NCBI GenBank assembly: GCA_047967505.1
Contig: CM106540.1
DNA from: Dipteris shenzhenensis
Lineage: Eukaryota > Polypodiophyta > Polypodiopsida > Gleicheniales
Reading direction: 5' to 3' (one strand)
Length of the DNA stretch: 64,000 nucleotides
Shown: positions 23,471-34,500 of the stretch, in pieces
How positions within the stretch are numbered: the stretch's first letter is position 1
Layout: each line of letters starts with the position of its first letter
Notes under the pieces: generated by a model
What the model was told of the DNA's origin: nothing
The model's input: only the letters and a program-made list of their open reading frames with translations
Database searches by the model: none
Translations under genes and position numbers: made by a program

Positions 23471-24142
23471 AACACACAACAAAATAGTGAGACATTATAC
23501 TTTATCACTTTGAAGTATTTTACCCAAAGTAATCGACGTTTTTTTTAAAAACTAAACGAAACTGAGAACAACTAAATGAAAGGTGAAAGGAGCTTATTGT
23601 CTTGAAAGTTTAAGAGCATCACAACAATAGTAATACCGTGGAGGAAGGTTTCAAAGTGAAGCTCTATTTTGATTTTGGGTCCACATCTCTTGATATGGAC
23701 AGGAAAATTGTAAAATAATTTTTAAAAAATCTTCTCATTAATGCCACATACTTGTAGCAACATAAAGTACTATTTTTTTTCATATCTTTGTCTTTTTTTA
23801 TGGAATTTCTACGTTACATTGGCCTTCTCCTCATTGGTTGAGACATTTTCCCAAACCCTAAAAGGCTCCAAAATGATCTCCCTTTTTTCCTAATGAGGCG
23901 TGTGCATGCACGAGTGCCCGGTGTGTGTGTTTGACTTTTGATGCATCCCCAAGAAGTATTGCTTTCTAGTTGACTGGATCTCCTAGCAGTAACTGCACTC
24001 TTTTCCAGACTTTCCTAGCTGAAGGGCATGCCACAAATAAGTGAAAAAAATCCTCTTGAGATCCCAGGTAGCAACGACACTTTCCATCACCTTTTCCAAT
24101 CTTCAGCCCCCTTTCATTTATCCAAACCTCTGAAGGACAAAT

Positions 24143-24437
24143 TGATGTAATGGGATCTAGAGTCCTAAGGTCTAAGGTTGTGAGTGTGTAAACACATGGT
24201 GTGCCTGGATAGGTGTCAGTAGGTTTGATTGAGTGAATCTAGTTGTGTGGTGTGTGATTGAGAGAATCACGGAACTGATTGAGAGATTTGTGGCTAGATG
24301 CTCTACTAAGTTCACATGTGATGTCACTACTAGATGTAACTGGAGCTTATATATTGGGCCTATCTCTCTTGAATATAATCTCTCTTTTGCTTCACTTGCT
24401 CAATCCTTCTTGCAACTACAACATGTGGTATCAGAGC
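24143..24437 (+). mobile_element. LTR with tRNA-iMet primer site
   Basis: TGGTATCAGAGC at 24426-24437 is an exact iMet primer site. Two bases before it a sequence ending in ACA (24423) is the probable LTR end; a TG near 24143 is a possible start (about 280 bp), and a TATATA string lies near 24347. No paired LTR and no recognisable copia or gypsy frame follow. Confidence 0.55.
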
Positions 24438-25048
24438 CTTGGTTCACTCTCCTTGAGTGCCATGTCATCATCTTCTTCCTCACACTCTCTTCTTCTCCAT
24501 CTTTTCCTCTTTTGAGCAGAATTTCCAAGTGCTTGTTCTCCCAATGTAGGTGACCATTCTCCAAACCCTTTTAGCAATAGATTTGACTCATATAGGCGCA
24601 CTTCTACTCTAGAGGGTTTTTGAAAATTGTCCTTCTATAGCCTGTACTGATACTCGCTTCATCCTGCACCATTTTTTTCAAGTCAGCTTGCTGGAGCCAC
24701 GATTTAAAAAATGGTCTGAGGTGCACTTAGGAGACCCTATGCGCTACCTTATAGTGAATTTTGAGAGCAAATGGTGAAGGGAATGAGGACAAACTATGGG
24801 AAAACCAGTCGGGTTTTTAAAGAAGACATGTTTTTGGAGGTGGAGAAGATGTTGCTGCCCCTGGAGGTGTGAAGCTTCATTTGGTACGAGACTTGCACTG
24901 AATCTTCTACTTCTAAATGCCTTTAATTGTGCAACAAATTCCCTCTAGTTGATGCTTTGTGGATTGAGGTAGCAATCCTCCAAGGTTCCTCTATTTTTTG
25001 CAAGCATTTCTAGACTAGTTTTGAAGCCTGCATCAACTACTATTTGCC

Positions 25049-25453
25049 ATGGATTCAGCTAGAACTGCATTCCATGACTTCATCTCACGAGCTACATTTG
25101 CAGATCATGAGGAAGAGCTATTTTTAGTGTTTGATAGGTCTTTAGATGTCCTAGGCACATATATGCGAGCCAAGGATGACTTCTTAGATCTCATCCTTTA
25201 CATGCAATATAATTTTTCAAATTTTGCCTATACACTTGACCACACTTCAAAGAGATGGGTTCCCATAGATTACATAAATGATCTGTTCGTAGAGGAACCC
25301 AAGTTTGTAAAGCACTTGACCCACTTTTGTGACAACCTTATAGATGAAGGGTTTAGGACAGTCAAAGTTCAAGACATCCTAGATGCAGGGATCACAGGAA
25401 ATACAAGCACCAAATTCCTTTCATGGGAGATGACATTCATCTTCCTTCTCTGA
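25049..25453 (+). CDS. Unrecognised ORF, 134 codons
   Basis: Opens with MDSARTAFHDFISRATFADH and has an ordinary globular composition (acidic, aromatic-rich). I recognise no domain. It follows 600 bases after the LTR/PBS at 24.4 kb and so could be a gag-like or captured frame of that element, but no zinc knuckle or capsid motif is visible. It is followed by stops and further fragments. Confidence 0.25.
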   Translation: MDSARTAFHDFISRATFADHEEELFLVFDRSLDVLGTYMRAKDDFLDLILYMQYNFSNFAYTLDHTSKRWVPIDYINDLFVEEPKFVKHLTHFCDNLIDEGFRTVKVQDILDAGITGNTSTKFLSWEMTFIFLL

Positions 25454-25586
25454 GAAGGAAATTTAGAGGAAGAAGCCTCATCGTTTAGCACCCCCTCTAT
25501 TAGAACTGGTGATCTGGTCTAGACTCAGACATCTACATGGAAGAGAGTCTTGACGATCCAACAGAGGAGATGGAAGCAGTCAAGCA

Positions 25587-26535
25587 TTGAGCCTACTTCA
25601 AGAGCCCCCAGTAGAGCAAGAGTCTGCATCGGCGGAGACCGTTGACCCAGACTCAAAATTATGGTCCTTGTCCCCCCTCATCATCGATGGAGAAGAGTAC
25701 GTATTCCTCCATGACATAGCGATTCTTTTTGGACTACAAGGGATGAGGCACTCGGAGTCCTACGGGGGTTCGATGTTGACACAAGTGTCAAAGATCTCAG
25801 GGTTTTAGGTACTGAAGACCAGACAATGGAAGACTTTCTCTTGACGATGTTGGTTTCAATGAGGGATGCAGACATGTCCGTATACGATGCACAACCCTCT
25901 CACGCAGAAGCTTCTACCTCCAACATAGACCAGGAGAAAGCATCCACCTCCCAAATGGAACATCACATAGCACCTGGTTCCATCAACATTGCAAATGAGG
26001 AAGGGATAGAAGCCGAGGACACTGTAGTGGTAAGTTCGAACAATATTTTTAATTTTGATGTTCTTTCAGTATAATTTGTTTTGTCGGTCTTCTAATGTTT
26101 GTTGAATTGTTGTAGGATGCATTCGAGCTTGATGAATTCTCATATCAATGAGGTAATGTTCGTAGCACATTTGGGCGAGGTCATTCTTTGGCCCATTACC
26201 TTGGCAAAGTTGTAGAGCACATCGTGGTCTTTCATGGCAAATTTTCTCCTCGAGGTCCTTTGGAGCTGCTGAAGTGCAAGGCATTGTCGCGTGCTATTGG
26301 ATACTCCAACAATACTCGGAATGCCAACAAAGTCATTTTGGTACACCGCCTGGCTGCTATCAATGCCTTTGGATCGAACATTCATGGCAGGGCATTGATG
26401 GCAACGGCTATGTCTTTGGCAGTAGGAGAGGAGGATGTTAGTGCTGTTGTGCCTAGATTTATATCTAGGAATCCACTAGGGGGATTCAAAGACCCCTATT
26501 CTCGATGTACTCGAACTAGCCAAGAAGAAAGATAG
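25587..26535 (+). pseudogene. Unrecognised ORF fragments downstream of the 25-kb frame
   Basis: A chain of short plus-strand frames: 25587-25808, 25826-26074 (Ser/Glu-rich, possibly disordered; reads AEASTSNIDQEKASTSQMEH) and 26188-26535 (basic; reads GYSNNTRNANKVILVHRLAA and GRALMATAMSLAVGEEDV). Between 26030 and 26115 a GTAAGT-like donor and 'gttgaattgttgtag' acceptor would form an 85-base intron joining the last two, so this may be the tail of one gene. No family recognised. Confidence 0.25.
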
Positions 26536-26765
26536 CCTGTGAGGCCTTTTGTATATATAAACATATATTTAAATGGATATTTCAATGGATACATGACTAC
26601 ATGTCTTTATTTTTTGTTTTAAGTTATCATTGCTCGTCATGAATTCCATTGTATTTTGTTTAAGTCGTTGATGATATATTTTCTCCATCATTTTAATTGT
26701 GTTAATTTAATAAATTTCTAGCCAATTTAGTATCATTTTCACCAATTCTAGGTATCAAGAGTTCA

Positions 26766-26936
26766 TTTCTGTCAAATCCTGAAGGAATTTCACCATCATG
26801 TAGAAGGGAAAAGGCGCACAAGGCCAGAATGCCCAAATTCGCACCGTGGCGGGTTTTGGTATTTCTGGGGTCCTAGCGACGTGCCGGACACTTTTCCCTT
26901 CTGCACGATGTGAAATTCCTTCAGGATTTGACAGAA
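26766..26936. mobile_element. Foldback / MITE-like inverted repeat
   Basis: Two arms of about 46 bases are almost perfect inverted repeats (26767-26813 and 26891-26936; left arm begins TTCTGTCAAATCCTGAAGG). They differ by one indel and two substitutions. The 77-base centre can pair further in part. TTCA flanks both ends (26762-26765 and 26937-26940), a possible 4-bp target-site duplication. As RNA this would be a long hairpin, so a MIR-type precursor is an alternative. Confidence 0.7.
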
Positions 26937-27121
26937 TTCAAAACTTAACTTAAAATGATCATTTACTGCAAGCATTGAAATGGAAAATATACAACAATGC
27001 AAGAGTGTAGAGAATGTCGATATATTTTATTTTAAAAAATCAACCCTTGGGCCTTAGATACAAGATAGTGCCTTCAAGGGTAGGGGGTGGTGTAATTCCT
27101 AAGAGTGGGCTACAAGAGAAT

Positions 27122-28158
27122 CTAGGGCTTCAAACTTGGGTCACTCCGTATCCGCTTCGCCAGAGCCATGTCCTTGTCCATGACCGTGACACACTTTGCA
27201 TGGATGGCACACAAGTTGGAGTCCTCAAACAGAGCGGTGGTCACTTGCTCTGTAGCCTCCTAGAGCGCCCCCATAGCTCCTCTGCTAAAGCACATGTCAC
27301 GCTTGTATCCCTGTGTGATCTCCCGTACCACACATTGGAAGGGAGCATGCGGGATCAAGTTGTATATGGTCTTCTACAGTTGCCTGATCTCCCTCAGGGC
27401 CCGCGCTTCTGGTTTTGCTTGGTATGGATTCCTGACTCTTTTTGGGCGCCTTACAGGTACCCGAAAACCTTCCCACAGCCTCTTGTCTGCCTTGAACTTC
27501 TTCCATTGCTCCTGTCTGCATTGGTCCTCCTCCAAGTCCTCCTCTCGCTAACGTCTGGAGCTTAGGCCTTCTTTGGGATGGGGCTTCCTCGGAGTTTGCT
27601 TTACCCTCCTCATGGGCACAAGGGTCATCTCTGCCATGGGCTATATCTCTGGGAGAGGGAAGATGGTGCTCTTCCTGGTAGTCTGTTGACCCTTAGGAAG
27701 CCTCTCTATATCCGGGAGGTTATCAAACACATTTTGTTTTATCGGGAGAGGGATCTCATGGGGAGGGGAAGGTAGAGGGGAAGGCTGAGGGGAAGGTTGA
27801 GGGGAAGGCTGAGGGTCAGAGGCTGAGGAGAAGGCTGAGGGCAAGGTTGAGGGGCATGCTGAGGCTGAGGCTGAGGGGAAGGCTGAGGGGAAGGCTAGGG
27901 AGAAGGCTGAGGGGAAGGCTCATGCTCTTGGGGCTGGGGAGTGGGCTCACGGGACTTGGGAGAAGAAGAAGGCTCAGGAGACTAGGGAGTGGTCTCACGA
28001 GACTTGGGGGAGTTGGGGGAGGGCTCACGAGAGTCAAGAGAGGCACCATCAGACCTGGATAGGTTCATGTGCATGGATGCCATGGAGGTGGTGGAGCTAG
28101 AGGAGGAAGGGTGGAGGTGACATCCAGTGGGTCTAGCAGTGTTCTTCACTCTTGCCAT
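27122..28158 (-). pseudogene. Intronless pseudogene of a divergent histone H3 variant (CENH3-like) with long PQPSP tail
   Basis: The frame starts at ATG 28158 with MARVKNTARPTG, matching the H3 start MARTKQTARKSTG. A Ser/Pro/Gln-rich tail with many SPQP units follows; one frameshift lies near 27805. A second H3-tail-like stretch (RRVKQTPRKP, from 27613) and a basic/acidic linker lead into the histone fold: ARALREIR, APFQCVVREITQ, then [28 protein letters not shown], ending at TAG 27122-27124. These blocks line up with H3 without gaps in the fold. The total of about 345 codons is far longer than canonical H3 (about 136) because of the tail. Six internal stops are all TAG (27982, 27895, 27641, 27548, 27374, 27260; lowest coordinate each), two of them exactly where H3 has conserved Gln. 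The fold is too divergent for H3.1/H3.3; a centromeric variant is the best guess, although loop 1 is not lengthened as it often is in CENH3. The lack of introns suggests a retrocopy. Confidence 0.75.
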
Positions 28159-28575
28159 TGAATAATGAGAGTTAGGGTTTTTTTAAACATTTTACAAGGG
28201 CACATCATGTTTTGACATCCCTTTTAATTACATTTAGGGTTTCATTCTGCCCCTTGCCCCTGCCCTAACCCCTCCACTCCCCCCACCCTCATCGCCCTAC
28301 CTCCCCCTTGCCCTCCCCCTACTTGCCCCACCCACACCCGTCGCCCTCCCCCATACCCCCATCTCCCCCTCTCCCCACCCTTGCTACCACTCCACCCCTC
28401 CCCTTGACTCACCACCCCACACCCCTCCCTTCTCTCCCCCCTCCTTCACCATGTCCCCACTTTCCCAACATCATGTGAGTACAAAAATTGTGGTCAAAAT
28501 AAGCAAGATATTAAAGAGTGACTACACAAATTGTGGTCAAAATAAGCAATATATTTATTTCATATTTGTATACAA
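28159..28575. other. No gene; C-rich low-complexity tract
   Basis: 28240-28450 is strongly C-rich (repeated 'ccctcccc', 'cacccc'), without coding signal. It resembles the C-rich leader tract of the 37-kb element in composition but no colinearity was found. Confidence 0.6.
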
Positions 28576-31188
28576 TTACACCATAGCTTCTGTTGGTGGT
28601 TGGACCCATCTGCTCCCTTCTCTGACTCTAGCTTGCAACCAACGTGTGACTCCTTGACTCCCTATGGATGCTTTCCAAGCACTATGCCTTCTATTCTTTA
28701 ATACAATTTGAACTGCTTTTGCAAGTTCTGATGCCTTTGCCTTTTCAGACTTCAAAGTCCTTCCTAGTAAACATCTAAAAAACCAGTCGAACATCTCATG
28801 CAATGCATTGCTATGAGTGACACCACCACCATGCCTTGAGTTCTTGAAGTAGGCTGCCTTGGCTCTATAGTGTGACTTCTCCATGCCTTGTGTATTCCAA
28901 ATTGACAAAGGACCCCAATTTTGGACAAACCATAGTCCGTGTGCAAAGAGAATATGCTACAAATAGGATGAGAATCAAATCAAACAAAAATTGTATATAA
29001 AACAAGTGCTAAATATTATGATGGTGCCAAGATTACCATGTAATGCGTAATGTGCGACTCCCCCCATGCTTTCACCATTAATTGCAATAAACTCTTTCAT
29101 AGCCATCCTGAACCTTTCATAATACATCTATCAATGCATCTACCTTTGTCCATGCTTTAGCTCTCAAAGTTGCTACTTGAGGATGAGAAGCCTTATTGGT
29201 CGTGCATTCACACAATGCTTTCCAGTATTCCCAACCCAAACTACTTTGAGACAATGTATGTTTGTCTTCGTCAAGATTGTGGTTCGATAGGAATCTCCTT
29301 GCCTTCCCTCCACCCATGGACACTTTTGTAGGAAGATTCTGTGTTGCCCCAGACATTTTCTTATCCTCCTTAAGTTTGACATGTTCTCCATGGAATCCCA
29401 TCTCTGACAACAACTTCTCAGCTTCTGCAATGCACCGTGTAGATAGTTCTTGTGGAATTAAATTCCAAGCATAAACAAGATGCAAAATACAACAACTTAT
29501 CAAGTACACACAGTTCTGCATCTAAAGTACATATGTATACTCTCTCAAGTGGGATGGGCAATATGGGATCCAACTTTGGATCCTTCTTGTCACGATTCGG
29601 AGCTTGTGTTTGGCTGCAAGATAGAATGCCATTCTCCCATTGTAAGCCACCCTTTTGCTTACGTTGTGAACACATGCAATAAAGGCATGTGTTCATTGCA
29701 TTTGCCCCTGTATCACAACCATGCAAGCACTTGAGGGTTTTCAAATCACCAGCAAGATGTCATTCAACTTGAAAGGTTCCATGGCCATCCACTGTCAATG
29801 TTTGCCCTTCCTCTTGTCTTTGAATGGTCAATGGGATTCCTGTTCTATCTAGAACCCACTTCAATGTCTCATTGCACTCTTTTGGAGTCTCAAATGCTGC
29901 AACCACCATATATCTTTCTCTGATTGCACTGAGAAATCTTGCTCTACTTCTTCATCCATTGAACAAAGGCTATGGCTTTATTCATAATGCAGATGCTGAC
30001 TCTCTCTAACTTGTGTTCTTTTACCAATTGAGCTTCATCCATTTTAATGACAAATATGAGCTTTCCATTGCAATCTGTACAACAAAAGAGAAAAATTGTT
30101 AGGATAAACATGATATAGGAAATGAACTAAGTAAAGTGCAATGCTATAATGGATTTCCTCTTACCATCTTCTCTCATGCCATAGAATTTGACCATTGCTT
30201 TTTGCAGTTTCTCAACATCTAAGTAGACATTGTTGAAAGCATTCATCTCAAAGGTTTGCAAGCCAGATTTATTTTTACTCTTCCAAGTCATTGTGCCCCT
30301 TACGCAATGGTACCCTCCAAGCATTTCTCTTACACATTGGTTTTTTTCTCACCGTGCACATCTCACAGACCAAGGTGTGGGTAGGGGCACTGTAGACTTC
30401 TTATACTTTCCCAAAATAGCAAACTTGAAAATTTTGAAAACAGATGTGTAAGCTTCACGACTTACACCGGCAATATCACAAGTTGCAAGCATCTCCTTTG
30501 TTTCCACAATATCCTTGAAGTCCTTCATCACCTCCTCAGCAACTTGCACACGTAGGCGCTTGTGTCTTGGGTCCCTTAGTATCCCAATGACATCGCTTGA
30601 CTTCAAAGTCAATATCATCCCCGTCTGTTCTTCCCATCACATCTTCCATGAAGTTCCTAAAGAAGAACACAATAAAAACTTAGTCACAAACTGTGTAGCA
30701 CAGAAGAGTGTAATCTCATTGGAACATTTGATAACCAACCTTGTAGCCCGGACTCTCCTCTTTCTAGCACCACCAGTGGGTGCCAATGCATCCATGTTAT
30801 GTAAGTACCTTCTTTTCCTCTCCTTCAATCCCAAAGGTGTTTCTTTCATCTTTTGCACTCATTCTTCTGCCTTCTCTTGTTCCTTCTCTATGGGTCATTG
30901 TACTTGATTGTATATAGATCTTTCCAAGCCTTTTTTGGACTCAGCTAGCTTACAGAGTGACTCTTCTAATTTATATCACTCTAAGTCCATTGCTTTGGCT
31001 TTATCATAAAGATCCTGGTTCTCCCTTTGAAGATCCTGCATAGAGTTATGCATTGCAACAATGGTGCTATTTCCTAAATGTGTTAGCATCCTTGCTTGGG
31101 CTCTACGCTTCTCACTTGCTTGCATAGCCATTGATTGAGCATTGTTTAACCGATTGCAATAACCAGCAACCCCGCATGTCCATTTCAA
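28576..31188 (-). pseudogene. Spliced, decayed transposase-like gene of unassigned superfamily
   Basis: Minus-strand exons can be followed. Exon 1 (about 31188-30757) encodes a coiled coil (MHNSMQDLQRENQDLYDKAK, KLAESKKGLERS) with three TGA stops in one frame. Exon 2 (about 30650-30165) reads DVIGILRDPRHKRLRVQVAE and VEKLQKAMVKFYGMRED and ends at a GTAAGA donor; it joins in phase across a 90-base intron (30164-30075, acceptor TTGTACAG) to exon 3 reading LIFVIKMDEAQLVKEHK. After a frameshift come RERYMVVAAFETPKECNETL, LTVDGHGTFQVE, TGA, AGDLKTLKCLHGCDTGANA, NTCLYC and PIPLERVYICTLDAELCVLD. Further exons read EAEKLLSEMGFHG (about 29420) and, after a TTTGTAG acceptor at 28957, LSIWNTQGMEKSHYRAKAAY. 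The spaced Asp residues, the CxxC-type cysteines and the late E-containing block resemble DDE transposases, but I cannot name the superfamily. Confidence 0.5.
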
Positions 31189-31599
31189 ACAAACCGAACT
31201 AGCTCATGCATTGTATGGAAAGGAGGGCTCTTTTGATTGGCAGGATCTAAGGGATACAAGGAGCCTTCTACCCAAAGGTTGAGATGCTTCTTTACTGGTA
31301 AACGAAGACTGTGGATTTTGGAAGCTCCCCCCAATCCTAGACTACATGTGCTTGCATATTCATCCTCCAACTCTAAGTAAACGTGGTACTTGTTGGAGAC
31401 ATCCTCAAATGGTGCCATGACTAAAGGAGTGTAGAGAAGGAGAAGTGTGGAGATGTAGGCTTGAAGGAGAAGCATGCAAGAAGAGGGAGGGCAAGGAGGA
31501 GGAGGGAGGACCAATAGTTGAAGAGGAGGAAAGGGGGGTAGACCAGTAGGTGTGGAGGGTGAGGAGGAGTAGGCGTAGAGGAGGAAGGAGGGAGGAGGA

Positions 31600-34500
31600 C
31601 CCAAACCTTGTGCAGATACGTTCAAATATGAAATTTGAAACTGCCTTACCATTTGCAATGGGGAGGGCGATAGCTTCAGCCCATTTGTGACATACTGAGT
31701 GGCTACCAAAAGATCTTCTTTTTGCGAGCAGTCATGGGAAGGGGCCCAACAAAATCTATTCCCCACTTCTAAAACGGATAGATGGACATCACTAGGTGAT
31801 GTTGCCCAGGACGCAAATCCTTCCTACGAAAGAATTCGAATGGTTCACAAGTTTTACATAGTGACATCCTTTAACAAGGTTAGCCAATAGTACCCAGCAT
31901 GTAAGATCTTCTTAGTTGTATAGTCACTAGCATAGTAGCCTCTACAAAATCCATCATCATAATGCTTCAATACCTTAGGTACTTCATCTGCATCAATGTC
32001 CCATCTTAGTACCCCATCCAGACACCTTGACGGTACAACACCCCATTAAAGAGAGTGTAGTGCCTACTATCTCTATGGATTTTCTTTCTCTCATAGCTAG
32101 TACTTTCTGGAGGAAAGGAGAAAGCAGTCAGAAACCTGTAGATTGCCCCATACCATGGATCCCCAACTTCTATGGCTGCTACAAGGGTTACATCGAGGCA
32201 CTCCTCTAAATCAATCAAAGCATTCTTCAAGTTGGAACAACCCCCTTTTACAATTTTAAAGAAAAATAATATTCTTGTAAAACTACCAACCATTTGGCCA
32301 ACCGGCCCATGGGATTTGGTGATTAAAGAACCTGCTTTGCAAGACCATTGCTACATATTATAATGAAGGACTTTCCAACCACATAATGCTTAAATTTCTC
32401 AATGCAGAATACCAAAGACAAAGCATGCTTGTCAGCCTCTAAGTAGCGTCATTCAGTTTCGAGCAATTGTCGAGAAGCAAATCAAATAGGATACATGAAC
32501 CGATCCTCCCCTTGCTGGAGAAAAATACCCACCAGAGTGTGCTCACCAAACCCAGGATTGATATAGAAAGTATTTTACCAATCAAGATTGCATAGAATGG
32601 GTTCTGAAGCCAAAGCACTCTTGATTTGTACAAACCCATGATTACAATCCTCATCCCAAGAGAAATCAACTCCATCTTTTAATAGCATAGTCATGGGTCA
32701 TGTCAAAGCAACATATTGATCAATGAAGCGGTGATAGTATCCTACTAGATTGACAAATGAGCATACCTGATGTTTGGTTGTTGGTGGGGAGAGCTTGAGG
32801 ATAGCTTCTACCTTCTCGAGGTTAGGCTTGATGCCCTCGGATGAGACAATATGTCCCAATAGCCTCCCTTGAGTGGCTCTAATGGTGCATTTATTAGGAC
32901 TGAGGCTGCCATTTGCATCATTGACCCTTTGGAAGGCCAACCTAACCTTCATGACGTGCTCCTTCTGTGCCGAGAATATACAAAAATCATCTTAAAACAC
33001 CTCCAAGAAAACCCCTAAATAAGGAGCAAACACCATCTGCATAAATCTTTGAAAGGTAGCAAGAGCATTGATGAGGCCAAATGGCATTACTTTGAATGCA
33101 AACGTCCCCTAGGGTGTGGCAAATGTGGTTTTAAGCACATCCTCTTCGGCAATTCTGATTTGATAAAACCTAGAGGCCACCATCATAGAAAGTATACATC
33201 TCATGACCACTTACCTCCTCAAGAATGAGGTCTTGAAAGGGCAGAGGATGATGGTCCCTCTTGGTGGCTGCATTGAGTTTCTTATAATCAATGCAGACCC
33301 GCCACTTGTTGTTTGTCTTTGGAGTGACTTCCACTGGTGAAACCCATTTAATATTGTGAACTGGAACAATAAACTCAGCTTCTACAAGTTTTTGCAACTC
33401 TAACTGCAAAGCATCGGTCTATAAGGGCCCTAATCTTTGATACTTCTGAGCTACAGGCTTCAGCTCCTATCTTGTGTTCTATGGCAATCACATGGCGAAG
33501 GTGGTGGTAGCTAGTTGCAAAGAGGTCAAGGAAATATTTGAACATTTCTAGGAACTCGTCTTTCTTACTTGGAGTGAGGTCGGGGAAAGAGGTCAGGGGA
33601 AAGCATAGATTTAAGGTATTGAGGACTAGCTATTATCTTTTCTATGGGTGGCAGGGTCAGAGACACCCCCATCATGTAAACTTCCTCTGAGAACTCCTCC
33701 CCCCCGTCTGATTCTTCCATTGATTTAGACACTGAGGATGAGAGAGTATCAATGTCTTGCTCCTCTTCTTCTTTTGGTTCAGTGGCACCTGGTTGCACCA
33801 GGATCTCCTTAGAAGCAAAGACATGTGTCCTATCTTTCAAAGAGCTAATTACATCACTCTTTCTCAACCATGGTCTCCCGAGTATGGTTGGGTAAATCCT
33901 ACTTGTATCTTCAATGTCCACTACATAGAAATTGATGGTGGTGGTCAACCCATTGACAGTGATGGGCAAATCCTCAATGACTTCCAGGGTGGCAAGTCGT
34001 CAACCATCTGCTAGCTTGATTTAAGTGGAGGAACACCTTATGCATTTTAAATTCAACTTTTTCATGATACGTGGCACCATGATATTACATGAAGCCCCCC
34101 CATCAACACACACACTTTTGACACAACAATTATCTATGATGACATCTACTGTATGCAGGTGCCGATCAATTTCTTTAGAGATAGAAGAAACCTCTCGTAC
34201 CTTTCCCTTTTTCTTGCTCCTCCTTGTTGAGAGCCCTTAATACATCTCACGTCTCACCTTAGGGCTTAATGCTATAAGTTGAGGAAGCATGATGCTCAAA
34301 GACCGATGAGCAAGGTCCTAAACGACCAAATAGTCCTCTTGCCCCGAGACAATGGGAAAACACGAGGGCGACCACTTACTCCTGCGAGATCTTTTAGACT
34401 TCTTTATTTGTGGGTCTGCCATCTTAGCATCTAAGGGCTCTAAGAAGGACACGTTCTTCCGAGGGTGGCCCGATCCATGGTTTGGAGAGGGATCTGAGGT

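Noticed and set aside
27014-27565. 183-codon plus-strand frame
   Set aside because: It is the antisense shadow of the H3-like relic, whose minus-strand reading matches a known fold.
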